Below, piece after piece: positions 44,683-56,190 of a stretch of DNA of 64,000 nt; the first letter of the stretch is position 1, and each line of letters starts with the position of its first letter. The DNA comes from Myrica gale. Lineage: Eukaryota; Streptophyta; Magnoliopsida; Fagales; Myricaceae. Below the pieces are notes generated by a model, which saw only the letters and a list, made by a program, of their open reading frames with translations, searched no databases and had not been told where the DNA came from. The position numbers and the translations under genes were made by a program. The DNA lies in assembly GCA_963930655.1 (NCBI GenBank), contig OZ005619.1, forward strand, positions 2,958,501 through 3,022,500. Reading direction: 5' to 3'.

Positions 44683-44880
44683 ATGTGCAAAAATCAATAT
44701 TGTCCCTAACCATCAAAACGAATTTTTATACCCTTTAAATTTTTAAAATCATCAAAATACGCCCTCCATTCAAATCAACCGGTAAGTTAGCCGGAAAAAT
44801 GTGAGAAATGATTGAAATGCCCTCAGTCCAATTTTTGGTATTTTTTTATTTTAGAAGGCATTTTCTAGAAAATGAAAGAG
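44683..44880. repeat. Half copy of fold-back MITE, family C
   Basis: GTGCAAAAATCAATATTGTC through CAAATCAACCGGTAAGTTAG to TTTTAGAAGGCATTT repeats the left arm and centre of the element at 43981-44302. The right arm is missing, so it is a deletion derivative. Confidence 0.72.
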
Positions 44881-45510
44881 AGAGGCTGCAATAGCGCACG
44901 TAGGAACGGGTCATCCAAGGTGGCCAATGTATATTAATGGACATGCGTCTATATCACATATGATAACTGACAAATGTGGATTTTTCTATAAGGACTAAAT
45001 TCTCAAAAAGGCAAAATATGAGGATTAAAATTTTAGTTTAAAAATTTCAGAGACGTACTTTGATTAAAAATTTTAGTTTAAAAACTCAATTAACTAACCT
45101 GAAAACAGCGTTAAAAGCTCTGAGGAGTATACTAAAAAATGATTTTTCTAGAAGGTTGTTTGGGTAACAATTTGTGTTTCGCTTTATTGCATTTTTTACT
45201 CGCTGGGATTTTTTTTTTTGCTTGATACGAGCACTTACAGTTATATATATCGAAAAAAAAACCAAACTGAAAGGAATCGCAAACACACGGAAACGCCAGA
45301 CAAACTACACCAGCAGAACAGAACCAAAAACAAAACAAACATATGTGTATAATCTGTGGGCCAAGATGTCTAATCTGTGGAACCCATTTGTCCCACTTAT
45401 CCATCCAATAATTGTAGTGGGCCTGAATGAAGCGCTCCACCATGATTCAAATCTGACAAGAGGAACAACTTATAGGTTCAAGTCAAGTATCGTGGAACCA
45501 TTATCATTGG

Positions 45511-45690
45511 GCTGTTCGTTTATAAAAAATTATCAGGATTTTTTGAATTCTCACAATTCTACAATCAAACATCATTTTTCACACCACATAAATATAACTA
45601 CAACACGCATACCAATAAAGTTAACATAACATAAAAATTCTCAAAACACAAAAAATCCTCACAAAATACCTTAACCGAACATCCCGCATA
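45511..45690. repeat. Short repeat, family D copy 1
   Basis: Begins GGGCTGTTCGTTTATAAAAA and ends AACCGAACATCCC, with TAACATAACATAAAAATTCT inside. A related sequence occurs in opposite orientation at about 47398-47590. The ends are partly complementary, so it is probably a MITE. Confidence 0.5.
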
Positions 45691-45734
45691 TATTTGTACA
45701 GCATAATTTCAAATCAATTTTCTATCTATCAAGG

Positions 45735-45955
45735 TGATGTTTGTTTGTTGAAATTTTAGGTGGTAAAAATATTGGAGCATTAAGATTGGTGAAAAAGTAA
45801 AGATATTTTGTGAGAGATAGTGAAAAAGTGAGGAGAGAGAAGATTTGAGTAAATATTATAATAATAAAAAATTATTTGATGTAAAAAAATTATTATAATA
45901 TAATTTTTTTATAATATGCCGCCCAACATTTCGGGCAACAAACGCCCCCTAAGTT
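45735..45955 (+). repeat. Dispersed AT-rich repeat, family A copy 3 (diverged)
   Basis: Shares the blocks GGTGAAAAAGTAAAGATATT, GTGAAAAAGTGAGGAGAGAG, AATATTATAATAATAAAAAA with the copies at 1164 and 42388 but is more diverged at both ends. Confidence 0.5.
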
Positions 45956-46744
45956 AGTGTTTGTTTCCTCAACATTTCGGGGTATGAAATTTCTAATAAA
46001 ATAAACACTTCAAAATTTTTAACTTTTACACATACACATTTTACCTTTTACAAACCAAAATAAATCTCAATAAAATAAAGATTCTCAAAATTTCAAGAAG
46101 ATTCTCCAAAATTTTGGCGAACAACATACACGTGTTAGATGAATATATTCTACAACACTTAATTTCTTATTTAGCTTATTCTAATTACAAAAAAAATATA
46201 TTACGAAATGCAAAAATAAAACAAATATACACTTTCCTCTACGTATATCCCAATTCGCGCAACATTTCTTTCTTTTAATTTATCTACAATTTTTTAGTTT
46301 GGCATAAAAATATATACACAAGTCTATTTTTGTATCACAAAACTTTATACTTTATACTTTTTTACATTATTAATTATTTATGGTTTTCATAGATGATCTT
46401 TAAATATTAAAGGATTCAATTTTTGTTAATAAATTATGAAATTTACATTAGATGATTAGGGTAGTTGAAGTAAATTACATTCTGTGAATAGGAAGCAAGA
46501 ATTATTGAGTGGGGATCAGGATTTGGAAATATCAAAATTCCATATTTGTCCTACTCAAGTCCTCAAAGCTTACCAGTTTCCTTTTCACAAGAAGGAAAAC
46601 CTTTAGTCGAGAGAAAAAAAAAATGTATGCAAAGAGATAAATGAATTATAAAGTTTAAAGAGTGAAATCTCCTCTGTCTTCTACTTTGTAAAATGCAAGA
46701 TAAATAAATAATGACAAAAATTAATGTTGACATCAGGTGTTTTT

Positions 46745-47140
46745 TTTTCATTAATTTTAGGTTTGCATCCTCTAATTTTAGAGGTTTGACACTTTACACT
46801 CTTATCTATTATTTTTATCACATTGCATCTATCAATTAGTGATTTTAGACATTTTTTAACTATTTGTTAATTTTGTTTTTCAATTTGAATTTGAATATTA
46901 ATTTAATTTGAATATATAAAATTAAAATTTTAACCTTACAAAAGTGCTCACTGGTCAAAGTTTTTTTATAGGGGACAAAATTGTTATTTTGTACATCAAA
47001 AAACACTTTCTTACACCGAAATTTTTTAAGAGGATTTGTAAAATGTCTGAAATTAATATTAATATATATAATATGATAAAAATAATAAAATATAGTGCAA
47101 AATGTCACCCATATAACGTAAAGTGTAATTAACCTTAGAA
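46745..47140. repeat. Fold-back MITE, family B copy 2
   Basis: Left arm with GACACTTTACACTCTTATCT and CACATTGCATCTATCAATTA, right arm ending AAAATGTCACCC...GTAAAGTGTAATTAACC. It is related to 13306-13697. It is non-coding, with very AT-rich centre. Confidence 0.6.
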
Positions 47141-47640
47141 ACTCTAAAAATTGACCATCAAATTCCAACTAGGTATAATTAGTAACTTTCAAGTTTCAAT
47201 AGTAAGACCGCTACGGTTGTGTTTAATTGTTAAAATTTGAATGATTTTTTTTATATATTTTTTAGAGTGAAAAGTAATAATTTGATGGGAGAGAGATTAT
47301 ATTGTAATTATTTGATTATATTAAAATTTTAGGAGACTAAAATTTTACAAATCAAACACAGTGAGAGGGGTACAACTCATTTAACTCAACCCAAGAGCAT
47401 GTTCGTTTTGATGAAATTTTTAGGATTTGAGGTGTTTTGAGAATATTTATGTGATGTTAGCGTTGTATTGATGTTTTTGTATAAGTTGTTGAGGTGTAAT
47501 AAAAGTAATGATGATTTTTAAGGTTGTTATTGGTAGATAATTTTTATTGGGAGTGAAAATTTTTAACTAAAGTTTATCTCTTCGTGAGTTTCTGAGTGCC
47601 CTGCTCCTCCTTCTCCTCTCCTACTTTTTCTGTCGTTTGA
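47141..47640. repeat. AT-rich flank with family D copy 2
   Basis: Contains the inverted copy of family D (about 47398-47590: GAGCATGTTCGTTTTGATGA ... TTATGTGATGTTAGCG) just before the LINE. No coding signal. Confidence 0.45.
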
Positions 47641-47768
47641 GGTTTTCCCCTTTCCTGTTTCCTCCCTCGCAAATCTGTGTTTTTTTCATTGGGTTGGGAC
47701 CATCTGCTGTTGGGTTTCTTGGTTATCTCGTATTACCTCAAGGTCCAGTTTCTTCTTACTGTTGTCCT

Positions 47769-48909
47769 ATGGAAGAGTTGATTAAGAAAACGAAGAAGTT
47801 ATTGTGGAATGACCTATTGCCCTTGTTGAAGCCAAACCATAGCCGAGCACATCAGATTCGCAAGGCGTCTTTGGTGGGCAGGTTGGTATCGAAGAAGGTG
47901 CATCCTTTTAATATTATTCAGCCGCTCATCCTGTCAGGCTGGCGGTTGGCTTCGGATCTCAAGGTGGAGGCAGCGGGTCCAAATCGTTTTGTGTTTACTT
48001 TCGCATCGACAAAAGACAAGGATCGGGTGCTGTTACAGGGCCCTTGGAATTTCAAAGGATCATATATGATCTTAAAGGAATGGCCTCCGGATAAAACCAT
48101 TGACGAAGTGGACTTGTCGGCAATGGTTTTTTGGATCCAAATCCATGGCTTACCTTTGGAGATTCTAGATGCTGAGAATGTTAGGCTTATTGGGAGCATG
48201 CTGGGGACAATCTTTGGAGATGGATGAGGTTGACGATCATCTATCATTCGCAAGGCTGAAGATTCGATTTTCTAATGACTAGCCTCTGCAGCCGGGTTTT
48301 CATTATCATCGTGAGGTGGGTGGGACAGTTTGGATTGATTTCAGGTATGAGAGGTTATCATCGTTTTGCTTCCATTGTGGTCTCCTTGATCACACGATCG
48401 GTGCTTGCTATTATCATGATCCACACCCAATGCAACATGCTCTTACGGATAAGATGCGGTGTTTCATGCCGATGCGGTGTTTCATGCCAATGCTACCAGA
48501 TCGGGTGCACTCTGTGGATCTGCGTATTATGAGGGGACCGGGTTCTTGCATGGAGGAGGTGGGATGGTGTCCTGTGGTGGGAAAACCACTGGCGGTTGAG
48601 GAGCAGATGGGGGGAGCGACGACAGAGGTCCAAGGATCCAGAGTCAGGCCCGAAAAACCTAGAGCGATGATGACGCCGAAAAATCTGGAAAGAGAGTTTA
48701 AAAACGGTGATTTGGAGACTTCTAGGATAATGCTTGATTTTGTGCGAAATCTGGGAGATAGGGTATATACAACAAGTCAACCTGTTAATACGGGTTTTCA
48801 AAACATTCCTGCGGTTTCAAAAAACTGGGGAGTGCAATCCGGTGACACTTTCGTCCAAGATACTCGGCGAGCACGTGGGGGGTCTGAATTTGGGTCAAAA
48901 ATATTCTGA
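47769..48909 (+). pseudogene. LINE ORF1: DUF4283 and CCHC zinc-finger protein, frameshifted
   Basis: The start at 47769 (MEELIKKTKKLLWNDLLPLL) opens a DUF4283 domain (LVGRLVSKKVHPFNIIQPLI; LLQGPWNFKGSYMILKEWPP; FWIQIHGLPLEILDAENV). A frameshift near 48225-48270 follows, and the frame resumes with VWIDFRYERLSSFCFHCGLL and DHTIGAC, a CCHC_4 knuckle. A 15-bp tandem duplication (TGCGGTGTTTCATGC, twice at about 48454-48489) adds residues after the knuckle. Such proteins bind the LINE RNA. The frame breaks show the element is dead. Confidence 0.8.
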
Positions 48910-49310
48910 AGGGATGTCACACGTGGCGAATAAGTCTGAGGAAAGGAGGTCCGGATGTGGTTCTACTGCTACAAACCAGCTGATGTTTCACATTCAGGGA
49001 GGGACTGATATTGTATCTCAAAATGGACAAAAAAAGGTATTGAAGATGGTGGGCTATCAGTGAGTCTGAACCCAAAGCGTGGTAGAGATGATATGCAGCT
49101 TGCTGACGATGTCCTGGAGATTTCCCCTGATGCTCCTTTTCATATAGGAGTTACGAGCACAACTAAGTCTGGCAGATATCGTCGTATTCTGAAAATGGGT
49201 AGATCTCGTGTGAAGACAGTGGATTCGCAGCAGATGGTGGAGCGAGCAGGGTCTATTTCTATAATGATGGCTGAGGAGGCGGGCCTTACCATGCCCCCAA
49301 CCTCACCATG

Positions 49311-52259
49311 AAGCTTATTGCATGGAACTGTCGAGGGTTGAGGCGACCTTCGGCAGCTAGAGCCCTAAGGGACATTGTGAAAACAATGGATCCTACGGGT
49401 ATTTTTTTTAATGGAAACTATGGTGGATGATGATTGTGTTTTAAGAGTTATGAATAAAATTGGTTTTTCGTATTTTATTTTCGTTCCTCCTCTTAGTAGA
49501 AGAGGAGGTCTTGTTTTTTGTTGGTGGCCGGATTTTTGTTTTAAGTTGCTTGGGAAGTCTCAAAATTATATACATTTGGAAGTAGACCCTAGAGGGGATG
49601 ATATGGGTTTTCTTTACTCTCTGATTTATGGGCCGACTATTTGGAAGGACAAAGTTGTGTTTTGGCAGAACATGCAGGATTTGAATACTGATGAGCACAA
49701 GCCGTGGATCTGTTTGGGTGATTTCAATGCTATTCTTGGGCCCGCGGATAAACAGGGAGGGCGAATTGGGTCATCTTCATCTTCTGTTGGTTTATCTCAC
49801 TTCATGATGACTCGGGGTTTTGTTGATTTGGGTTTTGTGGGGTCACAATATACTTGGTGCAATAAAAGGTCGGGTTTCGCTAATATAAGAGAGCGGTTGG
49901 ATAGAGGTATTTCTAATATTCCTTGGCGGGTAGCCTACCCAAATGCTTCTGTTATTCATTATCCAACTACAAATTCTGATCATCGCCCTCTTGTACTATC
50001 ATTATATGGCAATATCGAAAATGCACCCAAAGCCATTTAAGTTTGAAAGTTTTTGGATTAGGGATGCTACATGTCTGGATGTGGTGAGTTCGGCGTGGGC
50101 TGCAGCTTCTGGAACCGGTCTTGCTCATTCTTTATTTAAGAAAATTCGTGCTACACGTTTTGCTTTAAGGAGGTGGAATAAATTTTTTTTTGGTACGATT
50201 CATGGCTCAATCCAACGGATAAAGAAGCAACTTGCCCTATGTCAAGAAGCACCTCCGACTTCTCAAAATTTGTTGTTGGCTCAGCAGTATGCTATGGCAC
50301 TTGATGAGCAGTTTCATCGTGAAGAGGAGATATGGAGACAAAAATCCAGGGAGACGTGGCTGGTTTCTAGTGACTTAAACACCAGGTTTTACCATGCTTC
50401 AACGGTAGTACGTCGATGTCGCAATCAGATTCAGAAGCTCAAATTAGAGATGTCTGGGTAGATTTCTGGGAGGGCCGCTATTGGTTCGGAGTTGCTGGAT
50501 TTCTATAAAACCCTCTTTGCTACTGACTCTCCCTGTTTTCCTGATGATCTTGAGGACCTGATTGAGCCTATGATTACAGAAGAGGACAATGCTATGCTTA
50601 TACAGATTCCGGATAAGATGGAGATCTTTGCTACTCTTCAGAGAATGAATTCTGATAAAGCACCTGGCCCTGATGGTATGACGGTTTTGTTTTTCAAGCA
50701 TTTTTTGGCTGTGGTGGGTAGTGATGTAATTAAGGCGGTCCAGGATTTCTATGAAATAGGAGAAATGTTACCAGAGTTGAATGCCACAAATATTACTTTG
50801 ATCTCGAGGGTGGCGAATCCCTCAAAGGTCAGTCAATTTCGACCTATCAGTCTTTGTAATGTTATTTACAAGCTCATCTCCAAACTTATGACTGAAAGAT
50901 TGAAACGGATCCTCCCAAAGCTTATATCTCCGTTCCAACTTGCTTTTGTTTCGGGGCGTGCAATCCAAGACAACTATATAGTGGATGCAGAGAATTTTCA
51001 TGGCATGAATCATAAAAAAGGTCGTGAGGGTCGGATGACAATAAAGACGGATATGGAAAAAGCCTATGATAGGGTAGAGTGGAGGTTTCTGCTAAAAGTT
51101 ATGGAAAAGTTGGGTTTTAGCCCAATATGGATAAATTGGGTACATCAATGTATCTCTACATCATCATTCTCCATCCTCATTAATGGTAGTCCCATTGGAC
51201 TATTTACACCTTCACGTGGATTTCGCCAAGGTGATCCGTTATCTCTTTACTTATTCATTTTGTGCTCTGATGTTTTGTCTCGTTTATTGTTGCGTGAGGA
51301 ACAGATGGGTCATCTTAAGGGCATCCAGTTGGGACGCAATGCTCCTACCATTAATCACTTACTATTTGCTGATGATCTGCTACTTTTCGCAAAAGCGAAT
51401 TTACATGAAGCCTCTACTTTAAATGATTGTCTTGATAAGTATATGGCTTGGTCAGGTCAAAAGGTAACAAGGCAAAGTCCTCAGTGCACTTTAGTAAGAA
51501 TTTTCATGGGCAGTCCATTTTGGCTATCTCAGATCTCTTGGCACTAAAAAGGTTGCCCCCCAAGGCTAAACAACTTGGTCTTCCGTTACTTATTCCTCGT
51601 GCTCGAAGCCGTGCTGTAGATGAAATTAAAGATAAATTCTTTCATAAAATTTTGGGTTGGAAAGCTAAAGTTTTATCTCAGGCAGGCCGTACTATGCTCA
51701 TTAAATCTGTGGCTAGTGCGATTCCCTCTTATTTCCTGAGCTTCTACACTCTACCGAGCTCTTGGTGTAAAGAGCTTGATCGTGCAGCAAAAAAATTTTG
51801 GTGGGGTTTTAAGGAGGCCAAGGATCGTCATTTAAATCTGCGGGCTTGGAATTCTATTTGTCAGCCTAAGTGTATGAGAGGTTTGGGGATCAGATTATTT
51901 TCAGAAATAAATAAAGCTCTCATGTCAAAGCTGGCTTGTAAGATGTTGACAGACAATGATAGCCTATGGGTTAAAGTTTTAATGGGTAAATATGTGAAGG
52001 GGCGAGATTTTTGGTCCGTTGGTGCTGTTCGGCAAGCCTCTTGGATCTGGAAAAGTATTGTTAAAGTTAGAATTGAGTTGCGGGAAGGACTATGTTACCG
52101 GGTGGGTAATGGGAGGGATACCTATATCTGGAGGGACCCGTGGGTCCCTTATTTGCCTAGTTTCAAGCCTATTGCAAGAGAGGGGGCTCTTATATCTGTT
52201 GATTTTGTGACTGTTCGAGATTTAATGCTGGATAGTGGGACTTGTTGGAATGTGGGTTG
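49311..52259 (+). pseudogene. LINE ORF2: endonuclease and reverse transcriptase, frameshifted
   Basis: The APE-type endonuclease starts MKLIAWNCRGLRRPSAARAL at 49311, shifts frame in a T run near 49403-49411, and continues with WICLGDFNAILGPADKQGG and TNSDHRPLVLSLYG. A second frame change near 50035 and an early stop (TAG at 50460) separate the linker from the reverse transcriptase. The latter contains SDKAPGPDGMTVLFFKHF, FRPISLCNVIYKLISKLM, TDMEKAYDRVEW, FRQGDPLSLYLFIL and the catalytic NHLLFADDLLLFA, so the RT core looks intact. After about 51470 it shifts again and continues to 52259 (GWKAKVLSQAGRTMLIKSVA; WWGFKEAKDRHLNLRAW). The C-terminal zinc and RNase H regions are absent. Confidence 0.85.
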
Positions 52260-52260
52260 A

Positions 52261-52685
52261 CAAGCTTCAGGTATGGCAGAGATGTGCTTTGACCGTGCTA
52301 AAGCCTTGCTGGGGCAAAAGCGTAAGATGTGGTCAGACAAAATGACCATATTGCCCTTAATTAAGCATCAACAATGATATATCAAGAACGATTCTTTTGT
52401 CCATTCAACTTTTCCGAGTATTAATGCACGGAACACTGGGGCCACATGTTTTTTATAATTCCATTTTACCCTTCTATTTTTCTGCTTTTTACGTTCTTCA
52501 ATACCTTGGTCATTTAATATTAATTTGTTCCGGATAAAATTAGAAATTTTCAAGCAGAATCCTCGTACCGAAATATATTTGCCGAAAGTGAGTATTCAAA
52601 TTCTCAAGTTTGTAAGGAAACTAACATGACCCAAGACTTGGATCTCCACCTATCTCGCTATCTCCACATTTCGGAGTCTGACTCA
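52261..52685. other. GS1 upstream region
   Basis: AT-rich promoter-proximal sequence between the truncated LINE and the GS1 TATA box. No other gene was recognised. Confidence 0.5.
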
Positions 52686-52693
52686 TATAAATA
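52686..52693 (+). promoter_or_regulatory. Probable TATA box of GS1
   Basis: TATAAATA at 52686-52693, 71 bp before the ATG at 52764, in the context CTCATATAAATACAG. This would place transcription start near 52715-52720 and give a leader of roughly 45-50 bases. Confidence 0.6.
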
Positions 52694-52763
52694 CAGTCTT
52701 CGTGATTTTCGTCTTTATTCGGTGCCATCATCTTTCCCGTAAGTTTCTCTTCTTCTTTCTGAA

Positions 52764-55700
52764 ATGTCTCTGCTTTCAGATCTCATCAACCTCGACCTCT
52801 CTGAGACCACTGAGAAGGTGATCGCGGAGTACATATGGTGAGGCTTTTCACTTCTTCATGCAGCTTTCTCTTTCCTAAATGTTTTTGTTATCCTTTTTCA
52901 TTTCATCTTGCGCAAAACGGAAATCAGTCACGGCAGTGTGTTTTGCATTGATGTCGGAGTCTTTCTGCCTCTGGGTATATCTTATTTTTGTGATGTAGTG
53001 GATATGTTTTTCGACTTGTTCCGCCATACATTATTTGATTAGCTGCGCGCTTATTCTCAAATAATTTTTCTCAGTGATATCTCCCTCTTGCTGTTAGTGG
53101 GTATTTCTGTCTGTCCCCTCTCTCTCTCTCTCTCTGTTTTTTTCCCTCTGTTGTCAAAAGGTGGCGATGGTCCTGTTAATATATATGATTTGTTCTTTTT
53201 TTCTTGTGGGTTAAAATTGATCTTAATACCTGTGCTTTTAATTGATGAACAGGATCGGTGGATCTGGTATGGACCTTAGAAGCAAGGGCAGAGTATATTT
53301 CTTTCCTCTGTTTAATAATCTTTGTAGTTTTTAATTATTTCTCGAATATGGTTTTCTGCTATGGTTCATGTTTAACTTGTTTAATATGTTATTGTCGAAC
53401 AGACTCTTCCTAGACTTGTTCGTGATCCTGCGAAGCTTCCAAAGTGGAACTATGATGGTTCCAGCACAGGCCAAGCTCCCGGCGACGACAGTGAAGTCAT
53501 CTTATAGTATGTTTTGTCACTCTCTCTCTTTCTCTCTCTCTCTCTGTGTCGCATCTTTTTTTTTTTTTTTTTTTAAATCTTAATTATTTTTGATATTTTG
53601 ATTTTTTTTGTTTGTCTTGAACTAGTCCCCAAGCAATTTTCAAAGACCCATTTAGGAGGGGCAATAATATTCTTGTAAGTCCCTTTCACTTCATCAATGA
53701 TTCGTTTTGTTGAGCTAAAAAATGGGAATTTATATATTTTTTTAAATCGAACATGCATACTTGGTCTTATTGTCAGCAAAGTTTAATTTTTTTAGCATTA
53801 AATTTCAACCAGGTCATGTGTGATGCCTACACCCCGGCTGGAGAGCCAATTCCAACGAATAAGAGGTACAATGCTGCCAAAGTTTTCAGCCACCCTGACG
53901 TCGTTGCTGAAGAACCTTGGTACGCTTTTTGGGTTTCAAGTTCCTATTGAACAAGTTCTATCCTCTTTTATTTGTTTTTGTTTGTTCGTAAATGCGTTTT
54001 GCATTAAACTTTTCCACAATTCTGTTTATAGTTTCTCAAGTTTAATTTAAACAAACAGGTATGGTATAGAGCAGGAGTACACCTTGTTGCAAAAAGATGT
54101 AAAATTGCCAATGGGTTGGCCTTCTGGTGGTTATCCTGGACCACAGGTTACATTACTCTCCTTCCAATTTTGCAGTTTATGCTTCTATAATATGTCTGTA
54201 TCTTTCACTATATATTGTAGTGTCCATTTTTTGGATTTCCATCTTCCCAAACTTCTGTTGTAATCAGAAATCCTGGCCTTTTGTTGGTCATCCTGGGTCT
54301 TGCCTCACTTGGAAACTAGTAACAGAACCAGCTAGGTCCTGTTAGGGCCACATCTTTTTTGTGGAATAGACATTAGTTAGCATGCTGTTGATACTGTATT
54401 TCATCTGAATTTGGGTGATCCTTTTTGTAATTGCTACTTTAGACTCCTTATCTCTATTCAAATAAGCGTACGCCACCATGGCGTAACAGGAAGTCCTTGC
54501 TTGATAACAGGGACCATATTACTGTGGTATTGGTGCTGACAAGGCCTTTGGCCGTGATATTGTGGATTCTCATTACAAAGCCTGTCTTTATGCTGGCATC
54601 AACATCAGTGGCATCAATGGAGAAGTGATGCCTGGCCAGGTAAAAATTCTTCTCATTTTTTGTTTTTTTAAACAGCCTTACTGTTTTGATCTTCTGCAAT
54701 CTTATTGGCTCCCATTATTGCTGTGTTTATAGTATACACACTTACTTTCTTCATCTGTTTTTGTAGTGGGAATTCCAAGTTGGCCCTGCTGTTGGAGTCT
54801 CTGCTGGAGATGAGCTCTGGGTTGCTCGTTACATTCTAGAAGTAATTTAATCTTATTTTTCTCATCAATTAAACCTTAAGATACCGTGATCATAATTTGT
54901 TATTTTGAACTTCATAGTAAAGAAACATTCCTCATGATGTTTTTGCTGTAATACAGAGGATTACAGAGATAGCTGGAGTGACCCTTTCCTTTGATCCCAA
55001 ACCTATTGAGGTTATATTATCTTTTAATCTCCCATTTTGTGGAGTATACCCAGCTTTTTTCGTTAGCTTCTTGTTATTTAATTTTTGAATACTGAATTGA
55101 TTGGAGGCATTTTGTCATCAGGGCGACTGGAATGGGGCTGGTGCTCACACTAACTATAGGTAATATATAATAGCATCTTCTTTTTGATATTTCGTTTAAT
55201 GTAGTACATTTGAAGGTATCTCCCTTGTAGTTGTGCAAAATTCCTCTTTTAGTTCAAAATGTAACTGGGAGTGGGACATTTTTAATTGTGTGACTTGTGG
55301 TGAATTCAACACCAAGTCCATGAGAGAAGATGGAGGGTTCGAAGTTATCAAAAAAGCTATTGAAAAGCTTGGATTGAGGCACCAGGAGCACATTTCAGCT
55401 TATGGGGAAGGCAATGAGCGCCGTCTCACTGGAAAGCATGAAACAGCAGACATCAACAAATTCTCATGGGTAAGTAATTCTCTCTGTATCTAACAACTGG
55501 AACGCAGTCGGCGAATGTGGCGTGAGGATTGACAACGGAATGATCAATTGGTGATTCATACATCTTTATTTTCTGAAATTTTTCTGGTGGGGATTATTAT
55601 TAACTGGGGAATCAGGAAACAAAAAGTTTGGAATTTTGAGTGAGGAAAGATTGAAGAGAGGACGCAGCATGAAAGGGAATTTACTGGCAGAGCATCAATT

Positions 55701-55912
55701 TCCATAAACTTATCAGTTATCACAATGCTCAATAACTTCTACACCTGGTTAATTGACAGGGAGTAGCAAACCGTGGAGCCTCCGTCAGAGTTGGCAGGGA
55801 GACAGAGAAAGATGGAAAAGGTTACTTTAAGGACAGGAGACCTGCTTCTAACATGGATCCATATGTGGTCACCTCATTGATCGCAGAGACCACCATCCTC
55901 GGACATCCATGA
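52764..55912 (+). CDS. GLN1: Cytosolic glutamine synthetase (GS1), 12 exons
   Basis: Encodes the enzyme joining ammonium to glutamate with ATP. Exons: 52764-52837, 53253-53292, 53403-53506, 53626-53674, 53813-53919, 54059-54146, 54511-54639, 54767-54841, 54957-55010, 55122-55159, 55310-55469, 55760-55912. This model sums to 356 residues, the normal GS1 length. The N-terminus [20 protein letters not shown] has no plastid transit peptide, so it is the cytosolic form. Signatures include [104 protein letters not shown] and [14 protein letters not shown]. All introns are GT-AG except intron 10, whose expected acceptor (55308-55309) is AA. Using a good acceptor at 55251-55252 instead adds 19 in-frame codons. 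The end reads TTILGHP. Confidence 0.93.
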
Positions 55913-56190
55913 GAAGATTGTTCAACCATTCCATTTTCTTTTATCATTTCGTATATTTAGTGTTGTTGGCACTACGGTTGCCCATCCTCTGTTCTTGTCT
56001 ATTTGTCGTAATGTGAATTACTGGGAACTGAGACTTCAATATGCGTTGGTATCCAATGCGTAATTCCTCTCTAGTGCCGAGCCGCCTTGCCGGCCTGTGA
56101 TGGTTATGTTGGTTTGGGGTCACTTTTGTGTTTCAGGGTTGTAGTCTTTGTTTTCTGTACTGTGTATTGCTTTTCAGTTTGAATGAAAGT
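55913..56190 (+). other. GS1 3' UTR
   Basis: T-rich, gene-like 3' trailer after the GS1 stop, ending near TTTGAATGAAAGTTTGC at about 56177-56195, a plausible polyadenylation region. Confidence 0.5.

Larger units (their letters stand above)
47640..52260 (+). mobile_element. LINE (L1-type) retrotransposon, 3' end missing
   Basis: Contains a degraded ORF1 (nucleic-acid-binding) and ORF2 (endonuclease plus reverse transcriptase) in the usual order. The CT-rich leader at 47590-47700 may be the 5' UTR. Coding similarity stops at about 52260 in the region after the reverse transcriptase; no zinc-binding RVT domain, RNase H domain or poly(A) tail is seen. GS1 lies only about 400 bp further right, so the 3' end was deleted rather than lying further on. 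Target duplications were not found. Confidence 0.85.

Noticed and set aside
45174..45629. 151-codon open frame on the + strand
   Set aside because: Low-complexity Lys/Asn/Thr-rich translation of AT-rich DNA overlapping a MITE; no family resemblance.
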